From Rhizobacter sp. Root1221 (GTDB lineage Bacteria > Pseudomonadota > Gammaproteobacteria > Burkholderiales > Burkholderiaceae_C): a DNA stretch of 64,000 nt. A program made the position numbers and the translations under genes. The stretch is from positions 62,001-126,000 of the forward strand of contig NZ_LMDI01000002.1 in assembly GCF_001425785.1 (NCBI RefSeq), read 5' to 3'. This document shows, one piece after another, positions 43,821-58,294 of this stretch (positions are counted from its first letter, which is position 1; each line of letters opens with the position of its first letter). The notes beneath the pieces were generated by a model. The model was given only the letters and a program-made list of their open reading frames with translations, did no database searches and was not told the DNA's origin.

Positions 43821-46800
43821 ATGAGCACCCACGCGACGACCTCGATCTGCCGTCCACCTTCGGCATGGTACCGGCCCGTCCGCAGCACCCTTGTGTCGCT
43901 GCTATGTGTCGGCATTGCCCTGCCCGGTTTCGCGACTACACCCCTGGCCGACCAGCCGCTGTTCTCCAACACCACCGTGCCGGGCAACGTGGCACTGGCG
44001 CTGTCCGTGGAATACCCGACCGCCATCCGTGCCGCGCATACGAACACCACGTACGCGACCACCACGGAATACCTCGGGTACTTCGACCCGAACAAGTGCT
44101 ACACGTACAACAACGGCGCCACCGACAACGACCGCTATTTCATTCCGGCCGGCACCACCACGACCCGCTCTTGCACGGGCAAGTGGAGCGGCAACTTCCT
44201 GAACTGGGCCACGATGCAGACCATCGACCCGTTCCGCTGGGCCCTGACGGGCGGCTACCGCTTCCGTGACGAAACGACGCTGACGGTGCTCGAGCGCGCC
44301 TGGCAGTCCGGACAGGACAACAGTCTGTCGCCCAACAAGACCCTGGACGCAGCCCTGGTCCCTGGCGCCACCCCGTTCGACGGCGCCAACAGCCTCAAGA
44401 TCCGAGTCGCCAATCTTGGCAACAAGTTCCGGTTCACCGGGAACAACGGCGCGAACGCGGTCAACGGTGCCACGGTCTCGCCGTTCGTCAACACCCCCGA
44501 CAACACCACGTTGTTCGAGGCGTTCGCCCGGGTCAAGGTGTGCGATTCCAGCTCCTCCGCAGGAGGTGTCGAAAGCAACTGCAAGCAGTACGGCACCAAC
44601 TGGAAGCCGGAAGGCCTGATCCAGCAGTACGCCAGCCGCATGCGGTTCAGCGCCTTCGGCTACATGAACCAGCAGGACGGCAACTCCCGGGACGGCGGTG
44701 TGCTGCGTGCACGCCAGAAGTTCGTGGGCCCGACGCAACCGGTGCCGGGCCTCCCGGCTACGACCAACCCGAAGTCGGAGTGGAACACCACCACCGGCGT
44801 GTTCGAACTGAACCCGGACGCCTCCGACGCGAGCGACACCAATGCGTTGTTCCGCCCCAGCACGAACGTGGCCAACAGCGGGGTGATGAACTACCTGAAC
44901 AAGTTCGGTGAGATCACGCCCGGCAACTACCGGTCCAACGATCCGGTCAGCGAGTTGTACTACGCTGCGATCCGCTACTTCCGCAACCTGGGCAACGTGC
45001 CGGAATGGAGCAACATCGCCACCGGCACGGCCGCGGCCACGGTCACGGCACGCCTGGACGGGTTCCCGGTCATCACCACGTGGGACGATCCAATCCAGTA
45101 CTCCTGCCAGCGCAACTTCATCCTCGGCATCGGTGACGTCTACACCCACGCCGACAAAAACGTTCCCGGCAACACCAACAACGCCGACGAGCCGGCAATG
45201 CCGTCCGCGGTGATCGCCGACTCGGCTGTCGATGCCGTCGCGGCCACGAACAAGGTGGGCGTGATGCAGGGCCTGGGGACGAACTACGGCACCACCTACA
45301 ACATCAACGGTTGCTGCAGCAACAACGCTGGCCGGATGGCGGGCCTTGCCTACTGGGCGAACACCCAGGACATCCGTCCTGACGTCGCATCGGACACGAA
45401 GACCACGGGCAAGCAGACCATCCAGACGTACTGGGTGGACGTGCTCGAAAAGCCCTTCTCGCCGAACAACCAGTTCTACCTGGCAGCCAAGTATGGTGGT
45501 TTCGACGTGCCGGACGGCTATGACTTCAACCGCACCACGGCGCTCGACAGGACGTGGTGGAACAAGACCGCCGACACGGTGGGACCTTCGTCGAGCGGCA
45601 CGTTCCAGGATCGTCCTGACAACTATTTCACGGCCGGCCGACCCGACCAGATGGTGGCCGGCCTGAACAAGGTGTTCGCCAGCATCGCCGCTCAACTCCG
45701 CGCCTACACCACCTCGTTCGCCGTGCCGGTGCCCCAGGTGGAGTCGTCGGGTGGCTTCAGCTACAGCAGCCGCTACGACTCGACGAACTGGACCGGCGAA
45801 GTCTCCAGTTCCAGTGTCGCGTTCGATACCACCACGGGCCAACCCACCACCACGGACCTCTGGAACTTCAGTGACCGCCTGGCCGCGCAGCTGTCAGGCA
45901 CCGGGTGGAACACCGGCCGTCGCATGGTGACGCGCAATACCGAAACCGGCGCTGCCGTTGCGTTCCGCGCCGCGAACCTGTCCACCGCCCAACTCACTGC
46001 GCTCAACACCACCTACCGCACGGGCAACGACAGCACGGACTACCTGAACTACCTGCGCGGCGAACGCACCTACGAACTGAGCTCTGCCACTGCGGCCAAC
46101 CGCTTCTATCGCACCCGCACGTCGCTGGTCGGTGACATCGTCGGTTCCAAGGCCCGCCCGGTGGGGCCGCCCAACCTCACGCTGTCCGAATCCATCAACC
46201 CGGGATACGCCGCCTTCAAGGCCGCGCACGCGTCGCGTACCACGATGGTCTATGCAGGGTCCAACGCGGGCGTGATGCACGCCATCATCGGGTCGACGGC
46301 CTCAACTCCGGCCGCCTCCGACGGCACCGAGTTGTTCGCCTATGTCCCGGGTGCGCTCTACCAGGGCCCCACGGCCACGCCGAACATCAACGGCCTGGCC
46401 GCCCTCGGCAACCCGCAGTTCCTGCATCACTACTACGTGAACGCCACCCCGCAGGTGTACGACGTCGACCTCAACCGCACCGGTGGGTCAACCAACGCCA
46501 CCACGTCCGACTGGCGCTCGCTGCTCATCGGCGGACTCGGCAAGGGTGGTCGCAGCTACTACGCGATCGACGTGACCGACCCGTCCAGCATGACCAGCGA
46601 GTCCGCCGTCGCATCGAAGGTGATGTGGGAGTTCACCGACCCCGACCTCGGCTACACCTTCGGCGAACCGGCTGTGATCAAGACACGCAAGTACGGCTGG
46701 GTCGTCGTGCTGGTGTCCGGGTACAACAACACCGATGGCCGCGGCTACTTCTTCTTCGTCAACCCGCGCACCGGTGCGTTGCTCGAGAAAGTCTCCACCG

Positions 46801-47651
46801 GTTCCGGCAGCGCCACGGCAAGTGCGGGCCTGGCCCACGTGAACACTTACGTGAACGACCGGTCAGACGCGACGGCCGATGCCGCCTATGCCGGCGATCT
46901 CAACGGCAACGTCTGGCGTGTCGACCTGCGGCCCACGACGGGCAACTACGCTGCCCCGACGCTGATCGCGGTAGTGACCGACCCCGATGGCACGACCCAG
47001 CCGATCACCTCGCGCCCGCGCGTGGAGATCCAGTCGTCCAACCTGAAGCGCTACATCATGTTCGGCACCGGCCGCTTGCTGGATGACGCCGACATCGGCA
47101 GCACGCAGAACCAGTCCTTCTACGCGATCACCGACGGCGTCGCATCGCGCTTCAACGCCAATGCCTCCGACCTGCCCGTCCGGCGCGGCCGCATGACGCT
47201 CAATTCGGACCCGCTCGTCGGCGTGACCAACGCGACGGCCGACGCCCTGGGCTGGTTCATCAACCTGGGACGCGGCAACAGCAACATCGGATGGCGAGTC
47301 GTCTCCGAGCCGGCCATTTATGCCCCGCTCGACTTGGTAGCGTTCTCCTCGGTGCTGCCAAACGGCGACGCCTGCAACCCGGCCGGTTTCAGCCGCGTCT
47401 ATGCACTGAACTACGGTACGGGTGCCAGCGTGCTCACGAGCGGTGTCAACAGCTCGACGACGATCGCGTACGCCACGTTCAACGGCGCGGTGACGGACAT
47501 CCAGTTCCTGAGCCAACGCACCGGGACGGGCAACACACCGCGCCTCATCGTGGGCACGGACCAGGGTGAAGTGAAGTCCCTCCCGGGCAACTTCACGAAG
47601 ACCACCTCGCTGCGCGTGCTGAACTGGCGCGAACTGAAGGTGACGAACTGA
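43821..47651 (+). CDS. pilY1: Type IV pilus tip adhesin PilY1
   Basis: 1276 residues with a signal peptide (LCVGIALPGFA, cleavage near residue 38). The N-terminal half opens with the beta-proteobacterial PilY1 pattern VPGNVALALSVEYPTA and YLGYFDPNKCYTY; the C-terminal beta-propeller has GGLGKGGRSYYAIDVTDP, TFGEPAVIKT and GDLNGNVWRVDL. It sits at the pilus tip and controls adhesion and retraction. The loop before GDLNG (residues 1012-1020) reads NDRSDATAD, where Pseudomonas aeruginosa PilY1 has its calcium site. Last gene of the operon, followed by a strong terminator. Confidence 0.95.
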   Translation: MSTHATTSICRPPSAWYRPVRSTLVSLLCVGIALPGFATTPLADQPLFSNTTVPGNVALALSVEYPTAIRAAHTNTTYATTTEYLGYFDPNKCYTYNNGATDNDRYFIPAGTTTTRSCTGKWSGNFLNWATMQTIDPFRWALTGGYRFRDETTLTVLERAWQSGQDNSLSPNKTLDAALVPGATPFDGANSLKIRVANLGNKFRFTGNNGANAVNGATVSPFVNTPDNTTLFEAFARVKVCDSSSSAGGVESNCKQYGTNWKPEGLIQQYASRMRFSAFGYMNQQDGNSRDGGVLRARQKFVGPTQPVPGLPATTNPKSEWNTTTGVFELNPDASDASDTNALFRPSTNVANSGVMNYLNKFGEITPGNYRSNDPVSELYYAAIRYFRNLGNVPEWSNIATGTAAATVTARLDGFPVITTWDDPIQYSCQRNFILGIGDVYTHADKNVPGNTNNADEPAMPSAVIADSAVDAVAATNKVGVMQGLGTNYGTTYNINGCCSNNAGRMAGLAYWANTQDIRPDVASDTKTTGKQTIQTYWVDVLEKPFSPNNQFYLAAKYGGFDVPDGYDFNRTTALDRTWWNKTADTVGPSSSGTFQDRPDNYFTAGRPDQMVAGLNKVFASIAAQLRAYTTSFAVPVPQVESSGGFSYSSRYDSTNWTGEVSSSSVAFDTTTGQPTTTDLWNFSDRLAAQLSGTGWNTGRRMVTRNTETGAAVAFRAANLSTAQLTALNTTYRTGNDSTDYLNYLRGERTYELSSATAANRFYRTRTSLVGDIVGSKARPVGPPNLTLSESINPGYAAFKAAHASRTTMVYAGSNAGVMHAIIGSTASTPAASDGTELFAYVPGALYQGPTATPNINGLAALGNPQFLHHYYVNATPQVYDVDLNRTGGSTNATTSDWRSLLIGGLGKGGRSYYAIDVTDPSSMTSESAVASKVMWEFTDPDLGYTFGEPAVIKTRKYGWVVVLVSGYNNTDGRGYFFFVNPRTGALLEKVSTGSGSATASAGLAHVNTYVNDRSDATADAAYAGDLNGNVWRVDLRPTTGNYAAPTLIAVVTDPDGTTQPITSRPRVEIQSSNLKRYIMFGTGRLLDDADIGSTQNQSFYAITDGVASRFNANASDLPVRRGRMTLNSDPLVGVTNATADALGWFINLGRGNSNIGWRVVSEPAIYAPLDLVAFSSVLPNGDACNPAGFSRVYALNYGTGASVLTSGVNSSTTIAYATFNGAVTDIQFLSQRTGTGNTPRLIVGTDQGEVKSLPGNFTKTTSLRVLNWRELKVTN

Positions 47652-47724
47652 GGCAGAGACCGGCCACCGGCCGCGGCCAGCGTGGGTAGGTCCGCAAGGA
47701 TTCACCCACAGGCCCGACCCCAAC

Positions 47725-47754
47725 AAAATGGCGCCCCGCGGGGCGCCATTTTTC
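47725..47754. terminator. Bidirectional terminator between pilY1 and gltD
   Basis: A 13-base perfect stem (AAAATGGCGCCCC and its complement) with a two-base loop and a TTTTT end on the plus strand and AAAA start giving TTTT on the minus strand. It can end both the pilY1 and the gltBD transcripts. Confidence 0.9.
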
Positions 47755-47801
47755 TTGGGGACTCGCCAGGCCGCGGGCAACGCGGCGACTGGCAGTGGGC
47801 T

Positions 47802-49280
<1,479 letters not shown>

Positions 49281-49310
49281 GATGCTTGATGACTCCTGGC
49301 GTGTGCGGGT

Positions 49311-54068
<4,758 letters not shown>

Positions 54069-54136
54069 GGCGCACTCCATGTCATGAAAATGGGGATTGC
54101 CGAGGATACTGCAGCGAACCCCTCAAGACAACGCAA

Positions 54137-54198
54137 ACAATTGGGGTCTGTCACCAATTAAATGTTGACGATTCTGCTGCGCAATTAATTGGGGACAT
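54137..54198. repeat. REP-like AATTGGGG elements beside the RAYT gene
   Basis: Two related motifs lie just after the RAYT-type gene: AATTGGGGTCTGTCACC AATT (near 54139) and AATTAATTGGGGACATAT (near 54183). They resemble the TTGGGGTC palindromes that often flank RAYT transposase genes in proteobacteria. They also sit in the 131 bases upstream of gltB, where its promoter would be. Confidence 0.45.
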
Positions 54199-54199
54199 A

Positions 54200-54898
54200 T
54201 CAAGCGCTGCCCGACGATTTCGGTGGGCGGCCTCGTTTCAGCGGCACGAGGCGCCGGGTTGTCTGTCCCGCCAGGCTTTCGATGAACCGCGGCGACCCGA
54301 GCGGCCACCCCTTGTGGACCCCTTCCTCCAGCACCGCGCGCTGGCGCGCCGGCAGCCCGGCCGACAGCAATGCGCGGTACGCTGCCTCCCGATCGAACGG
54401 CGTGTTGCCGAGCGCCCAGAACACCGGATGGTCGGCGACCAGCGAGTCTTGACGCCGGCCGAGGTGATGCCCTCGGCTCGACGCGGCTTCCGCGTCGGCC
54501 ACTGCGGCACCTCCCGCCCAGTTCGCCTCGTCCTCGACGTAGCACATCGCTTCAAGCAAATGGCGTTCCGGCTCGATCACGGTCGCGCGGAACCGCCCTT
54601 CCCACAGTCCGCCGGTACGGGCATGGCGGCGATTGAACGCACCGCCGTACCGACGCCCGAGCGACTGCATCATCCGCCCGAGCGCCTCTGCCGTGGCTGG
54701 CGTGGCAAGCAGCCTCACCTCGCCGTCGAGCAACCCATAGGCATGCAGCGCGACACCTTCCGCGCGCGCAGCCTCGCCCAGAAGGTTGCGAAAGAGGGTA
54801 CGGTCGGAGTCGTCCACGAATACGGCCTGCTGGTGGTGGCTGCGCTGCACCAGCAGGTGCGGCACCCCACCGACGCTCAGTCGCGGAAGCCGGGCCAT
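54200..54898 (-). CDS. REP-associated tyrosine transposase (RAYT) relative with altered HUH motif
   Basis: 232 residues of the Y1 transposase (IS200-like, REP-associated) fold. The family frame is plain: MARLPRLSVGGVPHLLVQRS, ALGRMMQSLGRRYGGAFNRRH, GGLWEGRFRATVIEPERHLL, with the tyrosine in MCYVEDEAN (Tyr120). Where active members read MxNHVHLL, this one reads LDGEVRLL (residues 57-64), so both metal-binding histidines are gone (Glu60, Arg62). The tail is Lys/Arg-rich (RRLVPLKRGRPPKS). It is probably inactive as a transposase, or domesticated for DNA binding. It is located between dgt and gltB on the same strand. Confidence 0.85.
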   Translation of the reverse strand: MARLPRLSVGGVPHLLVQRSHHQQAVFVDDSDRTLFRNLLGEAARAEGVALHAYGLLDGEVRLLATPATAEALGRMMQSLGRRYGGAFNRRHARTGGLWEGRFRATVIEPERHLLEAMCYVEDEANWAGGAAVADAEAASSRGHHLGRRQDSLVADHPVFWALGNTPFDREAAYRALLSAGLPARQRAVLEEGVHKGWPLGSPRFIESLAGQTTRRLVPLKRGRPPKSSGSA

Positions 54899-54910
54899 GC
54901 TCGCCCGCCG

Positions 54911-56041
54911 TCAGTCGAACAGGCGGCGCCCGGTCAGGCGCTCGTGTTCGCGCAGCGCGAAGCGGTCCGTCATGCCGGCGATGTAGTCGGCCAACGCGCG
55001 CGGCAGGTCGCCTCCGGGGGCAAGCGATGCGGGCGGTTCGACCTGGTACGCGGCGAACAGTTCGCGGATCACGTCCTTCGCACGCCCCGTGGTGTCGGCC
55101 ACTTGCGGATGGCGGTACAGGTTGTCGCGCAGAAACCGTTTCAGGGCCACGCCTTCCTCGGCCATCTCGGCGGAGAACGACACCAGCGGGCGACCCCGCC
55201 GGACGTCGTCGACGTCCCGGGGCGCAGCGATCGCCAATGCCTGCCCCGTGGTGCGCAACACGTCGTACACCTGCTCTGACAACATGCGCCTGATCGACTC
55301 GAACAGCAACCGCCGCCCCTTTAGACCCGGATGCTGCGCCAGCGCCTCCCGCAGGAAGCGCCGGAACAGCGGCACCTCCTCCACCTGCTCGAGCGACAGC
55401 AGGCCGGAGCGCACGCCGTCGTCCACGTCGTGGGCGTTGTAGGCGATCTCGTCAGCCAGGTTGCACAACTGGGCTTCGAGACTCGGCTGTTGCCGCGCGA
55501 GGAAGCGATGCCCCACGCCACCGGGCTCTCGCGCCTCCAGGCGCCGCGCGTTGGCCGCCGAACAGTGCTTGAGGATGCCCTCGCGGGTCTCGAAACAGAG
55601 GTTCAGGCCGTCATGGTCGGGGTAACGTTCTTCCAGGCTGTCGACGACCCGCAGGCTCTGGAGGTTGTGCTCGAAGCCCCCGGATTCCGGCGCGGCAGCC
55701 AGGAGGCACTCGTTCAGGGCGTCCTGGCCCGCATGTCCGAACGGCGTGTGCCCAAGATCGTGCGCAAGCGCGATCGCTTCGACCAGGTCTTCGTTCAGTC
55801 CCAGCGTGCGCGCGATCGAGCGCCCGAGCTGAGCCACTTCCAGGGAATGGGTCAGCCGGGTACGGAACAGGTCGCCCTCATGGTTCAGGAACACCTGGGT
55901 CTTGTAGACCAGACGCCGGAACGCCGTGCTGTGGACGATGCGATCCCGGTCCCGCTGGAAGTCGCTGCGCGTGGGCGCCGGGGCCTCCGCATGGCGGCGG
56001 CCCCGCGATTGCTCGGGAGCGCAGGCGTACGGCTGCAGCAT
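54911..56041 (-). CDS. dgt: Deoxyguanosine triphosphate triphosphohydrolase-like protein
   Basis: 376 residues, an HD-domain dNTP triphosphohydrolase of the shorter (type 2) branch. Metal ligands lie in RTRLTHSLEVAQ and ALAHDLGHTPFGHAGQ (HD pair), with the later Asp in LADEIAYNAHD. It removes triphosphate from dGTP or other dNTPs. The start at 56041 leaves 25 bases after aroB; a longer frame would overlap aroB. Third of the aroK-aroB-dgt set. Confidence 0.9.
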   Translation of the reverse strand: MLQPYACAPEQSRGRRHAEAPAPTRSDFQRDRDRIVHSTAFRRLVYKTQVFLNHEGDLFRTRLTHSLEVAQLGRSIARTLGLNEDLVEAIALAHDLGHTPFGHAGQDALNECLLAAAPESGGFEHNLQSLRVVDSLEERYPDHDGLNLCFETREGILKHCSAANARRLEAREPGGVGHRFLARQQPSLEAQLCNLADEIAYNAHDVDDGVRSGLLSLEQVEEVPLFRRFLREALAQHPGLKGRRLLFESIRRMLSEQVYDVLRTTGQALAIAAPRDVDDVRRGRPLVSFSAEMAEEGVALKRFLRDNLYRHPQVADTTGRAKDVIRELFAAYQVEPPASLAPGGDLPRALADYIAGMTDRFALREHERLTGRRLFD

Positions 56042-56066
56042 CGCTTCGGGCCGGTGTGCGTAGCCG

Positions 56067-57161
56067 TCAGCCGGTGTGCGCGGCCAGCACGTCACGGACC
56101 ACGGCATCCGGTGCCGGCCGCACCGAGGCCTGGCCGGGTTGGTCGATCACGACAAAGCGGATCTCTCCGCCCTCGGCCTTCTTGTCCACGCGCATGAACT
56201 CGAGGTAACGGTCCGCGCCGAGCGCAGGACCCCTCACAGGCAGCCGCGCGCGTTCGATCAAGCGTGTCAGGCGATCGACATAAGCGCGGTCGATCAAGCC
56301 CAACCGGCAGGACAGGTCGGCCGCCATGACCATGCCGCACCCCACGCCCTCGCCGTGCAACCAGGCGCCATATCCCATGCCCGCTTCGATCGCGTGGCCG
56401 AAGGTGTGGCCGAAGTTCAGGATGGCGCGCAAGCCAGACTCCCGCTCGTCCTGGCCCACCACCCACGCCTTGATTTCGCAGGAACGTTTGACCGCGTAGG
56501 CCAGGGCCTTCTTGTCGCGCGCCCACAGCGCGTCGAGGTTGTCTTCGATCCAGGTCAGGAAGACATCGTCGGCGATGGGGCCGTACTTGATGACTTCGGC
56601 CAGGCCCGCCGCCAACTCGCGGTCGGGCAATGTGTCCAGCGTGTCGAGGTCGGCGATCACCCGCTGAGGCTGGTAGAAGGCCCCGATCATGTTCTTGCCC
56701 AGCGGGTGGTTGATGGCCGTCTTGCCTCCCACCGAGGAGTCCACCTGGGCAAGCAGCGTGGTGGGCACTTGCACGAACGGCACCCCCCGCATGTAGCTGG
56801 CGGCAGCAAAACCGGTGATGTCACCCACGACACCACCGCCCAGGGCGAACAACACGGTCTTCCGATCGAGGCCCGCGCCGAGAAGACGATCGAAAATGGC
56901 GTTGAGGGACGCCCAGTCCTTATGCGCCTCGCCGTCTTCCAGTTCGATGGTGACGACCGCGCTGTAGGTGGCCGTCAGGCGTTGCTGGAGGCGGGCCGCG
57001 TACAAGGGCGCTACGGTGCGGTTCGTGACGATGACGGCGGTCGCGGCCTTGGGCAAGTCGGCGAAGGCCGAGCTACTGTCGAGAAGGCCTGCACCAATCA
57101 GGATGTCGTATCGCCGGTCACCGAGGTCGATGCCGACCACGTCGGGGAAAATGTCGTTCAT
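56067..57161 (-). CDS. aroB: 3-dehydroquinate synthase
   Basis: 364 residues. Second step of the shikimate pathway: converts DAHP to 3-dehydroquinate with NAD+ and zinc. NAD-binding [18 protein letters not shown], substrate loop [20 protein letters not shown], and zinc ligands around AEVIKYG and [11 protein letters not shown]. It lies 27 bases after aroK. Confidence 0.97.
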   Translation of the reverse strand: MNDIFPDVVGIDLGDRRYDILIGAGLLDSSSAFADLPKAATAVIVTNRTVAPLYAARLQQRLTATYSAVVTIELEDGEAHKDWASLNAIFDRLLGAGLDRKTVLFALGGGVVGDITGFAAASYMRGVPFVQVPTTLLAQVDSSVGGKTAINHPLGKNMIGAFYQPQRVIADLDTLDTLPDRELAAGLAEVIKYGPIADDVFLTWIEDNLDALWARDKKALAYAVKRSCEIKAWVVGQDERESGLRAILNFGHTFGHAIEAGMGYGAWLHGEGVGCGMVMAADLSCRLGLIDRAYVDRLTRLIERARLPVRGPALGADRYLEFMRVDKKAEGGEIRFVVIDQPGQASVRPAPDAVVRDVLAAHTG

Positions 57162-57188
57162 GCCACGGAGTTTAGCGGGCCGCTCGTT

Positions 57189-57770
57189 TCATCCCGCGGG
57201 CGGTGGGGTTGGTTCCGTGGGGGCAGAAGCCATCTCGTCCGCACCCACGATGCCCATCAGTTCGAGCTGCATCATGAGCATGTTGACGAGCGCTGGCACC
57301 GACGGACGACCGGTGTCGATGACGAAGTGGGCGACCGACTGGTAGAGCGGATCACGTTCCGAATGCATCTCGCGCAACCGCGCCAGCGGGTCGCGCACTT
57401 GCAGCAGGGGGCGCTGGGTGTCGTGGCGCAGTCGGCGATAGAGCTCCTCCGGCGTGGAGCGGAGGTAGATCACGTGGCACTCGGCATGCAGCACGAGGCG
57501 ATTGGCTTCGCGGAGGGTGGCCCCGCCGCCAGTGGCCAGCACGAGGCCGCGCGGCACGCTCAACTCGGCGATCACCTGGGACTCGATGTCCCGGAAGGCG
57601 GCCTCTCCCTCTTGCTCGAAGAAGCTGCGAATCGAACGCGCGATGCGCTGTTCGATCACCGTGTCACTGTCGACGAACGTTCGACGCAACCGCTTCGCCA
57701 GGTGGCGACCGACGGTGGACTTGCCACCGCCAGGAAGGCCGACCAGTGCGATGTTTCTTGCGTGAGACAC
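57189..57770 (-). CDS. aroK: Shikimate kinase
   Basis: 193 residues. It phosphorylates shikimate. P-loop GLPGGGKST (11-19), DSD for magnesium/shikimate, FRDIES and the GGGATLRE shikimate loop are present. The C-terminus is about 15-20 residues longer than in E. coli and Pro/Glu-rich. No ATG is in frame near the domain; the GTG at 57770 is chosen because it places the P-loop at the usual distance from the start, and a TTG at 57830 is less likely. Confidence 0.93.
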   Translation of the reverse strand: MSHARNIALVGLPGGGKSTVGRHLAKRLRRTFVDSDTVIEQRIARSIRSFFEQEGEAAFRDIESQVIAELSVPRGLVLATGGGATLREANRLVLHAECHVIYLRSTPEELYRRLRHDTQRPLLQVRDPLARLREMHSERDPLYQSVAHFVIDTGRPSVPALVNMLMMQLELMGIVGADEMASAPTEPTPPPAG

Positions 57771-57847
57771 GGTCGATGAACGCTGGGGAGATGCCCCCCA
57801 TGAAGAGCCAAGCGGTCCGCTCGACCGCAAGAATGGCTGCCCGGGGA

Positions 57848-58228
57848 TCAGGTGCCCTTGCTGTTGACAGTCAGATTGATCGTGCGCCCGAGCGCATCAA
57901 CCACGGTGACGATGCCAGGAGAGAAACAGCCGCCGAGAAGCGACACAGTGAAGCTGCCGTTCTTGGGGACCGTGGACTTGTCCACCTTCATCACATCGGG
58001 AAAGGTGTTGTTCAGCTGGTACGGCGCTGCACCACCATAGACATACACCGTGGCGACGTTATCCACGGCACCGCAGGCGGCCGTCGTCCAATTCTGCGTG
58101 ACTTCGGCCGGAGAAATGCTGAAGACCACATCGGCCCCAGCTTCGTCTTCACCACCACCGCCGCAAGAAGCCAGGACGGCAAGGCTGGCCAACAGGAGTG
58201 GCATGCGGACATAGCGCGTCAGTTTCAT
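57848..58228 (-). CDS. Small lipoprotein of unknown function between pilQ and aroK
   Basis: 126 residues with a lipoprotein signal (LASLAVLASC, Cys22) followed by GGGG. The mature part has two Cys (ACGAV, GGCFS) that could form a disulphide, and beta-rich repeats such as TVYVYGGAAPYQLNN and GIVTVVDALGRTINLTV, which suggest an immunoglobulin-like fold. I do not recognise the family. It lies 66 bases after pilQ on the same strand, so a part in pilus or outer-membrane function is possible. AGGTGA precedes the ATG. Confidence 0.7.
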   Translation of the reverse strand: MKLTRYVRMPLLLASLAVLASCGGGGEDEAGADVVFSISPAEVTQNWTTAACGAVDNVATVYVYGGAAPYQLNNTFPDVMKVDKSTVPKNGSFTVSLLGGCFSPGIVTVVDALGRTINLTVNSKGT

Positions 58229-58294
58229 TGAATCACCTGTGCAATCTGAATGTTCGTTTGTTTCGAGCCGGAGTATCGCCTGCGCTGCAAGAGA

